DNA of 64,000 nt from Harmonia axyridis (GCF_914767665.1 NC_059507.1:18540718-18604717), one strand, 5' to 3'. Shown: positions 1 through 13,302, numbered from the stretch's first letter. A program made the numbers and translations. The notes: generated by a model from the sequence alone, not told the origin.

Positions 1-365
1 GAATGGGCACAAAATTTTTTTTTTGCGGCAAAAATTGGCACAAAATGGGCACAAAATACCCAAATAAAAAAAAATGAAAATTTCCATGTATGAGTCACAG
101 CGTCAAGTTGGTGACTCACGGTAAAAACTCGAAATATCTCGAAAACTGAATGGGCACAAAATTTTTTTTTTACGGCAAAAATTGGCACAAAATGGGCACA
201 AAATAGCCAAATAAAAAAAATTTCAAATTTCCATGTGTGAGTCACAGCGTCAAGTTGGTGACTCACGGGAAAAAATCGAAATATCTCGAAAACTGAATGG
301 GCACAAAATTTTTTTCATACGGCAAAAATTAGCACAAAATGGGCACAAAATACCGAAAACAATTT
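1..365. repeat. 147-bp tandem repeat, about 2.5 units
   Basis: The string GAATGGGCACAAAAT recurs at 1, 148 and 295, a period of 147 bp. Each unit holds a poly-T/A run, a GGCACAAAATGGGCAC core and a near-palindromic segment around GTGACTCAC. The third unit breaks off near 365. At about 400 the sequence CACCAACTTGACGC is the reverse complement of part of the unit, so a fragment of the unit lies inverted just outside the array. The array starts at the window edge and may extend left. It looks like satellite DNA; no coding potential is visible. Confidence 0.85.
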
Positions 366-420
366 GATACCAAAATTCGAGGAGTGGATCACCAACTTGA
401 CGCACCTGTTTTCTACTTAA

Positions 421-3400
421 TCTGGTCACACTGCTTTTAAAATGAAAATCCGATGCTGATAAGGCACGTCTGCAAAAAATGTTTGATTTTATTTTGCTAT
501 CATAAAAATTATTTAGCTTTGTTGGAGAATCATAAGAATAAAACGATGGCTTATATCTTATAAATTGAAATGAGTTCTTTCATTTTTATCATCCAATCCA
601 TACAGGCTGTTCCAACAACATTGATGCAATGCTCTATTACAGTTAAGGGCTGATATTTTCGAATATTTTCGACACGGTAACACGAACTTCTATTAGAGCT
701 ACATTATCTGATCGTTTGGAAATATACAGGGTGTACCAAAAAAGTGTACCTCGATTAATGAACAAATAATTTTTCATGGAACATCTTGTTTTTCATTGAG
801 TTTTCAGAGTGCACGGAATAAATTAACCCAAGTTTTTTTGCTCAAAATTTACCGTTTTTGAAATATCTCGATTTTTTATAAAGTGAAAGGGCTTTGGAAG
901 ATCCTAATCACTTCGAAATGAATGAATTTATTCAAAACAAGTCAATTAATTGACGACTCATTCAAACGTTATTATCGGGCTCATTCTAAATGGCATAGCC
1001 TGCATTTTATTTTCTTAATAGGTAGCAAATTTTAGTATCTTTGAAAGGTTGTCTACTGAATGACAAAATAAATTATAGGGTGTACCAGTTGAAATAGCCC
1101 GATATTAACTTTTGAATGACTTATCAATGAATTCTATCATTTTACCACCCAGTAGAGTTCTCAATGATTCAAGAATGTTACGCGTTACTTTATGAGCACA
1201 CACAAAACTATTGTATTTTTGTCCACCTTATACCAATTCGAATCAACATGTGATACATTTTTGGAATCAGCTCAGCTAGAGTAATCGGAAAATTGAGACA
1301 AAATGGGGGTGTTCCATTAAAAAAAATGACGGTGGCATCATTACTCGATAGTAATATCAGCAGATAGTATATCAGCTTATTATTCCAAAATATGGTGAAT
1401 TTAAATAAAAAATCGACGTGTTTCAGGATTATTTCTTAAAATGGCCTGTTCCATACTTTACGGACACAGTGTATAATATGATATACTTATAAGGTTTAAG
1501 TTTAGATATAGAGTTCGATTTCAAGTAACAAAGATTATTATAATAATTATATTTGATTCCACAGTAGTATCTTTCAGAATTGGATTCACGATTATCAATA
1601 TTTTTTATGGTTTTTTTCATTCGCTTTCAACAATTGAACATATATCCCCACAATCTTACATTACCGAATGATATGAATCTAAATATTTTAAATGATTGAA
1701 TTGATTGGGAATACAAAGATATGTAAAAATCTTCAACTTAGGTTTATTCACCATATGTTTTCAATGAGGTAACCTTCGAAACTTTCACTGCCCTTTGTAG
1801 TTATTCTCAGCCGACAGTCACCAAAGAAGTTTTATGATTTTATTATATTTGAGTACGTTCTTCTAGAACCGCGTAAAACGTAGAACCTCAATGGACAATG
1901 AATTGATTCATTGGAACAGTCTAGGCATCCCAATTTCCAACCGTCTCGGTTAGATTTCTAGAACTACTAAAATCTGCCAAATGACTTCTTCCTACTAAAA
2001 ATTTCATGGAAATTTGCAGTTATGCAAATGCATATTCATCCGAAGCCTAGTAATGATTATGCCAAACTCGTCGGTATTGTGGTCAAGGAAATAGTGGATA
2101 ATTTTTTTATGATATTTTGTTTGAAATTTTTATGTTTCTGGTTAAGCTATCCACATCATATTCATTACGACACTTGAAATTGTTATTCAACATCTAAAGG
2201 CAACAGTTTATTCAGATTGAATTGAAAGTTTCGAAATCTTCAGAAAAAAAAATTCGATCGGCTATATCTACGGCATTCCTTGTCGGATTTCGACTAACTA
2301 AACAGCGACATTCGATATTCAAAGATATCCTGAAAATTTCAAGTTTAAATATCTCTCCGAGAACTATCATTTTTTCGACCGGACGAACAGAATCGAATTT
2401 CAGCACGAATTCATCATCACTAATTCATCATCACTGAGTCGAACCTCATTGTTTTTGACCATCTCTGGCACAAAATTCATAAATTACAGACATTATGACG
2501 AAATAATAAAGCTGAACGACAGCTCAACAATATAAAGTCATAAGTTCTCCAGTATGGAATAACTCGTCACATTTGTCCCTTCCATGCAGCTTGCTGCTAC
2601 ATATTTGATATTCAATCTATATGTTGGTTGACTAGTATCATTCACTATTGTGACAATTCAATTTTTACTTTCATTTAAATATAGTCAAACATTTTTCTAC
2701 AGAAAAGAATTGAATTATTAAAAATTCAAAATCCATATTTGAAGAATTTCAACTCGTTCTCTTTTTTTTTGCCCATTATTTTTTATTTTGATAATCCTGT
2801 ATATATTGTCATAATAATAACCTCATTTTTTTTATTCGCAAAAATTTATTATTTTGAATCAGTTCGCTTCTATAAAGTTCTGGTGTATTTCTTCTCTTAC
2901 CCGTCCATATTCTTACATATGTTTATTGGAACAATATTTATTCCGATTAAAAAACTTCACTTTCAACAGTTCCTACTAAAGTGCTTAGTGCTTAGTGCTC
3001 GAAATTTCGAATTACTTTTACAAAATGCTTAGTAATCGCGAGTCTTTTGTGAAAATCGGTGCTTAGTGCTTGGTACTCGAAGCCCTTTTTTTTCGAGTGC
3101 TCAGTGCTTTGTGCTCAAGCACTTTTTTTCAGTGATCGTTACAGCTCTGATAACAGGTAAAGAGTTTCCGCATTCAAAGGCCTACGAACATATGTAAAAT
3201 AATCCAGTCTTATTCTCGTATCGTTTTCATTGTTTTTTGTACCTTACAACATCTATCTACTTATGACTAATAACAATTTCTATGATACCTTTTGAAGAAT
3301 GAAATGTGGAATACCAGATGAACAATAAATCAATCAAATATTTATTTTCCATAAGGCAATTATTACTATGTATCGGAAACGTCAAATTCTAAAATATAGG

Positions 3401-3480
3401 AATATTAAGAAACTTCAACCTAGATCTCAAAAAAAATCATATACAAATATATATATATATATTTTTTTTCCTTTTCCTTC
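421..3480. other. Unassigned AT-rich sequence, no gene recognised
   Basis: I see no credible gene here. The open frames are short and lack family motifs. TACAGGGTGTACC-like strings near 726 and 1076 resemble edges of old insect repeats, but I found no matching partners. From about 2978 to 3125 the words GTGCTTAGTGCT and CTCGAA recur imperfectly, giving a small degenerate repeat. A short (TA)n run lies near 3449-3463. Confidence 0.6.
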
Positions 3481-3548
3481 ACCATTAGAAATTCGCTAGA
3501 AAGACCGGGTCCAAATAAACCAAGGACTTCCTAGGCTGCTGTCATATT

Positions 3549-3586
3549 CAGTGACGGCTCGTGCCCTCGAGATGTGGGTCGGCCAT

Positions 3587-3671
<85 letters not shown>

Positions 3672-4775
3672 ATATATATATTTTTTTTTTTTTTAATTTC
3701 ATAATTGTGATAAATTGTGTTCATAAATATAGGTTTTAATTTGAAAATCTTGAGTTTTGATGAATTTGAGTTGTCCAAGTTCATGATTAGTTTTCCAGAA
3801 ACGTCGAATAGGCCATCGAGTTTGGGACACCCGATATATATAAAATGATTTTGGGAACCGTGAATATCTTACGGAAGGTAGTATACCCCCATTGACTAAA
3901 AAGAGGGTTATCCTTGATGCCTTGGCGTCCGGATAACTCTACGAAACCCACTTATAAGTGTGAATTATAAAAAAAAAAAAGGAAAAAAAATAAATAAACA
4001 CTATGCTTCAGGAAATTTCATTATATTATTATCATATTATCATTATATTTTCATGATCTGAAAATCAATAGCTACTATCGAACGGCATAAATAAGTTCTT
4101 TTCTGATTAAGACATAATGTCTCATAATTAACCATTAATTTAATTATCAAATATTTGAAATAAACTGTGAAAAGTTGCTGCTTGACGCTCTGCAATAGGA
4201 TAACCGGCCAGCCGACCCTGTGTATTGGGAAGCGACCTAACATCGAGTTGTTGTGCCGTTCTACTGAGTGGTCGTATTCTGGGCGTATGTCGTAGTATCT
4301 TTTCCTTTACGTATCGCTCTCGGCAGCGCTGGTTCCGCCATCGGCTCTTGGCCGACCTAACGTGATGAGATGCTTTCAGTGACATTCCAGGAGTTGCAAT
4401 TGTATAATTGTAACATTTGTGTTACATTTCAGTCCTAATGTTACGGTGTTACGTACAATTCTGGAATAACTTGTTTGGAGTGATGTCACGAAAAGTAACC
4501 ATTTACGATTGTGGTTTGTTACAATTTATGAAAGGGAATAACAACGCTGGATGCTTTGGAAATCGAATATTAGGTGGGTCCGAAAGAAAATATTGGCCGG
4601 TATAAGTTATATTTTCCTGTTCTGAGTGGAAATATTCATTACCGAGGGAATTTGGACATCAAAATCGATAACTCCGATTGAGTTTGAATGAATTGAATAT
4701 CTGAATTATTTTCTATTTCCCGATAATTTTTGGGTCGGCCCGGCCGACCCTGCCGACCCTGACGAGCCGTCACTG
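3549..4775. mobile_element. Non-autonomous hAT-type DNA transposon with 8-bp TSD
   Basis: The ends are perfect inverted repeats: CAGTGACGGCTCGT at 3549 and its reverse complement ending at 4775. The element is flanked by an exact 8-bp direct repeat, GTCATATT, at 3541-3548 and 4776-4783, the duplication size expected of the hAT superfamily. Near both ends there are GGGTCGGCC / GGCCGACCC blocks. No transposase reading frame is visible in the 1.2 kb, so it would need help in trans. It contains a (TA)n array at about 3597-3668 that has probably expanded since insertion. Confidence 0.85.
3597..3668. repeat. (TA)n microsatellite
   Basis: Nearly uninterrupted TA dinucleotides preceded by CACACACA, inside the hAT-type element. 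Apparent Ile-Tyr proteins across it are translations of the repeat, not genes. Confidence 0.95.
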
Positions 4776-4783
4776 GTCATATT

Positions 4784-5021
4784 ATATATATATATATATA
4801 TTTTTTTTTAAATTTCACACTTCTCGTGGTAGCCGTGATACCCGGGCGCACGCGCCTAGAGTACCTCCGTGAGCTAGTGGGGATATATTATTTTTCTCAC
4901 TATGCTGACAGTTCCCAGGATTACTGCTTTCTGCATCCACGTGATGGTGTTGTGCGGCAGGTCCAGTTCATTTAGATGTTGAGTGGTCTTTCGGTGTACG
5001 AGGCCATTCACGCTTATTTTT

Positions 5022-5028
<7 letters not shown>
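4784..5028 (-). mobile_element. 5'-truncated R4/Dong-like LINE 3' end
   Basis: On the minus strand, about 5028 down to 4880 reads as the last part of an R4/Dong-like LINE protein. It has ISVNGLVHR, a short helix and VILGTVSIVRK, matching in order the C-terminus of the fuller copy at 43020-43164. A short 3' UTR follows and ends in a TA run at 4784-4801. The fragment lies between two (TA)n arrays (4784-4801 and 5026-5084), as expected if the parent LINE inserts into TA repeats and is 5'-truncated by incomplete reverse transcription. Too short to be active. Confidence 0.65.

Positions 5029-5084
<56 letters not shown>
5026..5084. repeat. (TA)n microsatellite
   Basis: Continuous TA repeat separating the R4-like tail from the PLE palindrome. 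Confidence 0.95.
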
Positions 5085-5088
<4 letters not shown>

Positions 5089-5153
5089 TAAGTTAGATAA
5101 GGGGTGTGGGAAAATTGATAAGTGTTATAATGTCACTCTTCTTTATTTCATTT

Positions 5154-5193
5154 AGTCGACGTTTCGATCCCGATGGGGACCTTCTTCAGGACT
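5154..5193 (-). ncRNA. Hammerhead ribozyme motif of PLE pseudo-LTR
   Basis: Read on the minus strand: short stem I (AGTC/GACT), core CTGAAGA, stem II built from GGTCCC and GGGATC, then GAAA, then CGTC. Stem III is reduced to about one pair, as is known for PLE-encoded hammerheads. The core follows CUGANGA...GAAA...NUH. Confidence 0.7.
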
Positions 5194-6089
5194 CTACAAT
5201 AGCAATAAAAAACAGTCAAAATAAGGCAATCACAAAACATGTAAAAATAGTACATACCGAAATACAGAGTTGTAAAGATCTTATTTGAACACAAATCAAT
5301 AGCTCTCAAGAAAGCAACTAACAAGAACATCAACAACTTCAGCGAAAAAAGATCTGATACTTCGTTAGTAAAGGAGTAGAAATCAATTATAATAAGTAAA
5401 TAAGGTAAACAGAATAATCATCAAAATGAGAGGTTGTCAAAAATGTTGTCAACCAGACTTGCCACAGAATACACGCACATGACAGATGAAACATAGAGTA
5501 GCATTAAATCACATTGGTCGCAGTAATTCACTCTCACTGAACTCAGAACAAATGCGATTTTTTTTTTGAAAGATTCCATGAACCGAAACCAATCCCCTCT
5601 CACAGAAATGGCCTAGAACACAGAATTCATTTTCACGTTATCCCTACGAATTCTGTGTTCTAGGCCATTTCTGTGAGAGGGGATTGGTTTCGGTTCATGG
5701 AATCTTTCAAAAAAAAAAAAAAAAATCGCATTTGTTCTGAGTTCAGTGAGAGTGAATTACTGCGACCAATGTGATTTAATGCTACTCTATGTTTCATCTG
5801 TCATGTGCGTGTATTCTGTGGCAAGTCTGGTTGACAACATTTTTGACAACCTCTCATTTTGATGATTATTCTGTTTACCTTATTTACTTATTATAATTGA
5901 TTTCTACTCCTTTACTAACGAAGTATCAGATCTTTTTTCGCTGAAGTTGTTGATGTTCTTGTTAGTTGCTTTCTTGAGAGCTATTGATTTGTGTTCAAAT
6001 AAGATCTTTACAACTCTGTATTTCGGTATGTACTATTTTTACATGTTTTGTGATTGCCTTATTTTGACTGTTTTTTATTGCTATTGTAG

Positions 6090-6129
6090 AGTCCTGAAGA
6101 AGGTCCCCATCGGGATCGAAACGTCGACT
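6090..6129 (+). ncRNA. Hammerhead ribozyme motif of PLE pseudo-LTR, second arm
   Basis: Mirror copy of the motif at 5154-5193: core CTGAAGA at 6094-6100, stem II 6101-6117, GAAA at 6118-6121, CGTC at 6122-6125, closing GACT at 6126-6129. Confidence 0.7.
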
Positions 6130-6277
6130 AAATGAAATAAAGAAGAGTGACATTATAACACTTATCAATTTTCCCACACCCCTTATCTAACTTATAACTA
6201 TTGTTGTATATTGGGAATTAAAATTGTTGATATATATATATATATACACACATATATGCACATCCTAACACTTGTTC

Positions 6278-6321
6278 ACCGTACTGATGAGGGCCGAAAG
6301 CCCGAAACACGTGTCTACGGT
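6278..6321 (+). ncRNA. Hammerhead ribozyme with complete core and three stems
   Basis: Stem I pairs ACCGTA (6278-6283) with TACGGT (6316-6321). The core CTGATGA is at 6284-6290. Stem II pairs GGGC with GCCC around a CGAAA loop (6291-6303). GAAA is at 6304-6307. Stem III is the palindrome CACGTG (6308-6313), followed by TC, with predicted cleavage after C6315. The loop-less self-complementary stem III suggests activity as a dimer, as described for some retroelement hammerheads. It lies between (TA)n arrays at about 6230-6245 and 6361-6420. No reading frame is attached, so the host element is not identified. Confidence 0.85.
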
Positions 6322-6358
6322 TAGTTTTTCTCTGAGAGGGACTGTCCTTATCCTTATG

Positions 6359-7984
<1,626 letters not shown>

Positions 7985-10047
7985 TAAAAATTAACAAATT
8001 GAATCTCTCAGATCCTACAATTAAAGAAATAAAAAACAAACTGGACATCTTGTTGACATTAAGTGAAAGGGACAACAGATTCAAAGAAAAGTATAAAGAA
8101 GTCAAAAATGAATATGACAAAGCATTAATTCAGCAAAAACGGAAACTATTGGAACAAACTATAAACAATTCGGACAATAAGAACAAAACTATATGGTCAA
8201 TAGTAAACTCATTAAAAAATAAAAATAACTCAAAGGATCTCCCACTCAAAGGGAATCCCAAAAAAATTGCCAATGAAATGAATGACTTCTTCGTTAACAA
8301 TGCATCCAAGCTGACAAATAATACAATAAAAAATAATGTTACTCAACATAAGGAGATAAAGAAACCAGAAAGGATATTTGAACCAGAAGTGTTGTCAACC
8401 TAGGAACTGAGATCAATAATTAGGAACATGAAAAACAAACACAGCTGTGGAATAGATGGCATTTCAAACAGTATAATAAAGCAAACATCTGAGGAAATTA
8501 TGGAACCATTGAGATATATAATAAATAACTCCATTAGAACAGGAGTATTTCCAGACAGTTTAAAGACAGCAGTAATTGTCCCAATATATGAAGGTGGGGA
8601 TGAAACTAATTATGGCAATTATAGACCTATCAGTATGTTAACCTCATTCTCTAAAATCTTTGAAATGACCTACTGTAATCAACTAATGAGCTTTCTAACA
8701 GAAAATGCTTTCTTTAAGGAAAATCAGCATGGATACCTGAAGGGGCGGTCTATCCAAACAGCAATATACCAGTTTGTCAAGAAAGTAACTGATGCATTTG
8801 AGGATGGAGATCTCCCTCTTGGTCTCTTCTTAGACCTCTCCAAGGCATACGACTGCGTAGACCAAGATATTCTGCTCGAAAAACTCATGTGTTGTGGTGT
8901 CGAGGGAACAGCACTCCAGTGGATAAAATCATATCTCCAAGGAAGAACTCAACTTGTGAGAGTTTTCATGGATGGTACAGAAATAAGATCAGACATGAAG
9001 GAAATCATATTGGGAATAGCCCAAGGTGGGATTGCTGGACCCCTTCTCTTCTTGGTGTATCTGAATGATTACGGACTTGAAGTCAGATGGGTCGATGGAA
9101 GAATTATGAGTGTACATTATGCAGACGATACAAATCTACTCATTGTGGAGTCACTATGGCCAGATCTCAAACTCCTAGCATCAGAGGTGATGAAATACAC
9201 TGAAAATTGGCTTGAAGAAAATAATCTAATTTTGAACAATGACAAAACCAACTTAGTCCTATTCCATCCAACTATAGACAGCTCAAAAGATGTAACCTTA
9301 AATGGCAGCAAGTTTGCAATATCTAAAGATACCAAGTTCCTTGGAATTGTAATAGATCAGAAACTCAACTGGAAGGCACATATAGAAAGCCTCCAAGGAA
9401 AACTGGGGACATCAATTTATGCACTTTCAGTATTGTCGAAATATCTGAGTCCAAATATATTAAAAACCATCTACTACAGCACAATTGAGACAAAAATAAG
9501 ATTTGGCATAACATTCTATGGATCAGGAAACATAACATCTATATTCATCTTACAGAAAAAATCAATTCGAATCCTCAACCAAATGAAATACGGACAGTCC
9601 TGCAGAGGGGTTTTCAGAAGAAATGGCATTTTAACAGTTTATGCCATATATGTGCAGGAATGTTTGCTTTTCCTTCATAAAAATAAACATATGTTTGATC
9701 AATTCAAAAGTTGTCATTCATATAGTACAAGAAATCAAAACTACAATTATCCTAAATGCAACCTGACAACAACTCAACAACAGCTAGAGTACAGATGCAT
9801 GAAGTTTTTTAATAACCTCCCCCAAAGAATTAAAAACATAACATCCACAAGAATTTTCAAAAGGCACATATATAAGGAACTACTGGATTTAGAACCATAT
9901 TCGATGGATGAAATTGAGAGGAACTTGTAGCAACTTTTCTATTTTTTTTTTGGACACTGTTTCATTTCATGTAACTATTTGTTAAACACACTGTAGGAAA
10001 TGATTTGAAATAAAGTAAAGTATTATTGAAGTATTATTATTATTATT
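7985..10047 (+). mobile_element. 5'-truncated Jockey-like LINE with AATAT target duplication
   Basis: The element interrupts the gypsy frame. AATAT occurs at 7980-7984 and again at 10048-10052, and the gypsy sequence reads on across the site if the insert is set aside. It starts inside ORF2, downstream of any endonuclease, and ends in a TATTATT-rich tail preceded by AATAAA-like sequence near 10010. Confidence 0.8.
7999..9930 (+). pseudogene. Jockey-like LINE ORF2 fragment (reverse transcriptase)
   Basis: Two open segments in one frame, 7999-8403 and 8428-9930, separated by a stop at 8401-8403. The first is the linker before RT. The second has RT motifs in order: GIDGISNSIIKQ, NYRPIS near the fingers, LFLDLSKAYDCV in the palm, a GIAQGG turn, and catalytic YADD at about residue 230. 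It ends in the C-terminal region typical of insect Jockey elements (SCRGVFRRNGILT), also present in the better-preserved element at 38681-42582. The endonuclease domain is absent. Non-functional because of 5' truncation and the stop. Confidence 0.85.
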
Positions 10048-10440
10048 AATATCAAACTTGTGTTTTGCAAAAATATGGTCATATTTATTTATTAAAACTT
10101 CAATTTTACTTCTCTGATTTGTTTCCAAATGGTCTAATTTTGCTTCGAAAAGTTCTGTTGGTATCCCTTCATTGAAATTGATGGTGTAATCATTATTATT
10201 ATTATTATTGAGATAATCGATCTTTCTCTCTTCATTCATATCTAATCTTTGATAAATATTCAAATCAAAATCTTGTTTTAATCGAAAATTGGAAATAGAA
10301 TCTAGTCCGAGTAGAATATCATACTCGAAATTTTTCTCATTAACCACAAAAAGTACAACTTCTTTTTCGATATTATCGATTCTCATTTTTGTAATTATTT
10401 TTCCTGAAAAATTTGCCCTGCCCCTGACTGTTTTGAATGT
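10048..10440 (-). pseudogene. Ty3/gypsy protease end and linker, second half of the relic
   Basis: Minus-strand frame. YDILLGLDSI is the C-terminal part of a gypsy aspartic protease, followed by an Asn-rich linker and the AKHKFDI sequence that normally precedes RT. It stops at the LINE insertion point and would continue at 7984. The catalytic DTG and gag are not present; the relic ends near 10440 against another LINE piece. Confidence 0.75.
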
Positions 10441-10474
10441 GTTTCTATTCTCTTGAATATGTAGACATAACTTT

Positions 10475-11340
10475 TCTGCTACTTTGGAATTCAGAAGATT
10501 GGTGGGTGCTGAAACAATTTGTAGAAGAAGATCTCAAAAAAGTGCTGAACTACTTCGACTCTAAGCTGTTGACCTACAATCTGGAAAAGACAGTCTATAT
10601 ATCCTTTTGTAATGTCCCATCTGGGCTTCCAGAATACACAGAACTCTCCATATCTCGAGAAACTAACGTCAATACTGTGAGGATGGTAACTAAAATTGAA
10701 TATTTGGGTATCGTTGTAGACTGTTGTTTGAAATGGAATTACCACATCGATGCATTAACAAAGATACTTAGAAGTTTGCTACCTTTGTATCGATTGTGCT
10801 CTAGGTTTTGTGATGCCAGTCAGTTGAAAGTTTTATACATGGCACTCGTTCAGTCTTTGCTCTCGTATGGAATTTTGGTCTGGGGGGTGCCACTAATGTT
10901 CACATGAAAAAAATCGAACTGATCCAAAAGAGATTTCTTAGGATACTAATGAGAAAAGATTTTACCTACCCGTCAGATGATCTCTATGAAGAATCTGAAC
11001 TGCTCGATCCTAGACAGCTGTACTGTGCTCGTATTCTTCAGTACCATTTCAAAACCAAAAGTAACCAAGATCTGGTCTCTCACAGCTATGGAATACGGAA
11101 GTTATTTTATAAAGTACTAACAATTATTGTTCGTGTTTCTTACTCCAAGGACATATAACAAGCTACCTCAGGATGTACAGGCAATAACTACAGAACAGCT
11201 CTTCAAGAAAACTATAGAGCGATGGCTTTTTTCTCAGTCCCGACAGCGTGTAACTCAATTGGTCGATTTGAAAAACGCTCAGATTAGATGAAACCAAACA
11301 TATTGGTAAACTCCTTGAATTCTGTTAAGTCGTTTTGGAA
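10475..11340 (+). pseudogene. LINE reverse-transcriptase C-terminal relic
   Basis: Frames 10437-10907 and 10904-11158 together read as the second half of a Jockey-type RT: SEDWW and EEDLKKVLNYF, LTYNLEKTVYISF, EYLGIVVD, then SYGILVWG. A small frameshift near 10890 moves to the frame containing KKIELIQKRFLRIL. A further remnant of the C-terminus seems to continue to about 11290 (TYNKLPQDVQ-like). The palm aspartates lie upstream and are missing. It abuts the gypsy relic. Dead fragment. Confidence 0.75.
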
Positions 11341-11943
11341 CAGCTTCAATCAGGAAATATTTTCAAGTCAAATAACTATTCACAAGATTCGTCTTAAATG
11401 GTTACAGAGGGAATATTAATATCAAATAATTACAGTTAGTACCAAATTGTCTTTAACGTTCTACTGCTTTGGTGCTTTGGTAGCTTATCCCACTAGGATA
11501 ACCATCAAAAACCACTAAGGTATTGCTCCCAAAGTGCCTTTTGATGTAGTCCATGTAGTTTTGGCAGACTACCTGGAATGTTGCTCAGCTTGACTTCGTC
11601 CAAACCACCATGCCATTTTGACAAAATTGCTCTAATTTTGATCGGCTGTATCTCGGTTGATATTAGTTCTAGGGAAAATTTTATGAATATAAAATTGCAG
11701 CAAATTTAATTCTCTACAATTTTATAAATGAACTACTTAGTTTAGAAGTTATGAGCAAAAAACCGCTAAAAATCTGTAAATGTTGAGGTTCTTCGTTCTT
11801 TCTCAACTTAACACAGGATCCTCGTTTTGGATAACTTGATAGAGTCGTCCCACAGCAAACTAAACAATCTGTAGAAGTTTCATTAACTTCGGAATTTTTC
11901 CAGCAGACCCCACTTTTTTGCTCTGGCTACTGGACTTTATTAG
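11341..11943. other. Unassigned sequence
   Basis: AT-rich, without a credible reading frame or recognisable repeat ends. I see nothing to annotate. Confidence 0.5.
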
Positions 11944-12301
11944 ATAAACTCACTGATTTTTTCACAAAAAATGTTTAGTTTTTCTTATATCACATGAAAA
12001 TTGAACGGTTTTTCAATCGTATCTCAATTACGATTTTTTTCAAACGTTCCCATAATCTAATCGTCATTTATTGCTTGCATATTTGAAAATATTTTCATTT
12101 ATTGATATTCTGAAGTTTCAAATTGAAATACCTACACGAAAACATATATTTTTTTTGAAAAACTCAAATTATATTCCATTTATTTTTTCATCAGAAAATG
12201 AAAATTTTGAAATTCATCAGTGAGAATACGATTGAAAAACTTTTCAAAATGATATAAAATAAATACCATAAATTCTTTCGTGAAAAAATCAGTGAGTTTA
12301 T
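11944..12301. mobile_element. Small fold-back (MITE-like) element
   Basis: The 22-mer at 11944-11965 (ATAAACTCACTGATTTTTTC...) is the exact reverse complement of 12280-12301. The pairing continues inwards with mismatches, including a TTTTTCAATCGTAT / ATACGATTGAAAAA block, so each arm is about 70 bp. No reading frame. A target duplication was not resolved, so the superfamily is unknown. Confidence 0.7.
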
Positions 12302-12670
12302 TCTAAATGCCATACCAAGGTTTTTTCCAAAAATTGAATTGATCGATTAAGCCATTTCCGCACAGAATAAAAATGAATCTGCAATGGAGAACCTAGTGAG
12401 AAGGGTAGTGTACACCCTATTACCTCTTCCTATAAGTCAATACTTCAAAATCTTCGCAACAGAATGGGTAGGTATAGATCAGTAAAGAAAAACAAATGAA
12501 GCAAGGTGTTGTAATGATTGATAAGAACTTTTTTATATTCTTCCTCGAAGTAATTTTTCCTAATTTTTTAGTTACGCTAAGTGCCCAATAAAGAAGTTGT
12601 AATTAAAAAGTTTTCTTAGTTCGAAAGATTTGAATATATTCCTCCTTGGAATATTTTCTTGGCTTCAGGA
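12302..12670. other. Unassigned AT-rich sequence
   Basis: No reading frame, RNA gene or paired repeat ends recognised between the fold-back element and the PLE-like terminal fragment. Confidence 0.5.
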
Positions 12671-12675
12671 CTGTG

Positions 12676-12850
12676 AGGTGAATTATACACACTTTTTTAA
12701 ATCGCCGACGTTTCAACCCTTTTTTGAATCTTCTTCAGGGCTGCAATAATATTTATTTCTCAATCTTGGAGAAGTGTACAAGCTTATGTATAATACAATT
12801 TTAAATTTTAAGATGTACAAACTTAATTGAATTAACAAGTTAACGAGTTA
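12676..12850 (-). mobile_element. PLE pseudo-LTR fragment with hammerhead-like core
   Basis: Minus strand 12742-12704 has stem I GCC/GGC, core CTGAAGA, a stem II region in which AGATTC and GGGTT pair imperfectly around an A-run, then GAAA and CGTC. It has the same layout as the hammerheads in the PLE pseudo-LTRs elsewhere here, but belongs to a different family. No PLE coding sequence is attached. Confidence 0.55.
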
Positions 12851-13302
12851 CACAGACTAGAGAGAGACTGACATTCAGGTGGAATTAGATTTTATATAAA
12901 TTTTTTTTCCTAATTATATCGTATTTCCATTATTATTATTTTTTTTTTGTAAATATATTTTTCTCTATTATTAATCGAACATTGGAGGTGCTAGTTTAAT
13001 TCTTACCAATTTTGTCAGATGTGATAAGATACGGTGGACGTTTAATTCAATTAAAGTACAAACAGTTCGACTTTGTTTACGTGTCTTGTTGATTAATTCG
13101 GGTGGTATATCTTCGTGGCCAGTCAATATGATACTGATCTTGATTTAGTGGCGTTTTTGTTTGTTTTGTCATGATGACACTTTTTACTTGATTTCTCTTA
13201 ATAGGCCATTATAAATATTGGATATTCCTCTTTCACATTTATATAGATACTTCCTTCTAGAATACAATTGAACATACCGAGTGAAATTTTCTACCGTTTC
13301 AG
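12851..13302. other. Probable intron or 5' flank of the DUF4779-like gene
   Basis: No exon with similar His/Gly/Lys composition and no signal-peptide start could be found. It ends in a pyrimidine-rich acceptor, CTACCGTTTCAG, at 13291-13302. Confidence 0.4.

Larger units (their letters stand above)
5083..6200. mobile_element. Palindrome of two Penelope-like element 3' ends
   Basis: Arms 5083-5628 and 5648-6200 are reverse complements with only small differences, chiefly the length of an A/T run, around a 19-bp spacer at 5629-5647. Each arm matches the terminal non-coding part (pseudo-LTR) of the PLE copies at 19.6-20.1 kb and 30.4-31.0 kb. The spacer is sequence found just after the PLE reading frame in those copies. 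No reverse transcriptase or GIY-YIG coding remains. Each arm holds a hammerhead motif. The structure may reflect inverted PLE insertion; a cloning or assembly fold-back is the main alternative. Confidence 0.8.

Noticed and set aside
3496..3784. Ile-Tyr-rich open frames across (TA)n arrays here and at 6354-6735 and 19371-19768
   Set aside because: They are translations of microsatellites, occur in several frames and on both strands, and have no other support.
4140..4605. Frames of 81 and 62 codons inside the hAT-type element at 3549-4775
   Set aside because: No transposase motif, overlapping and on opposite strands; not credible genes.
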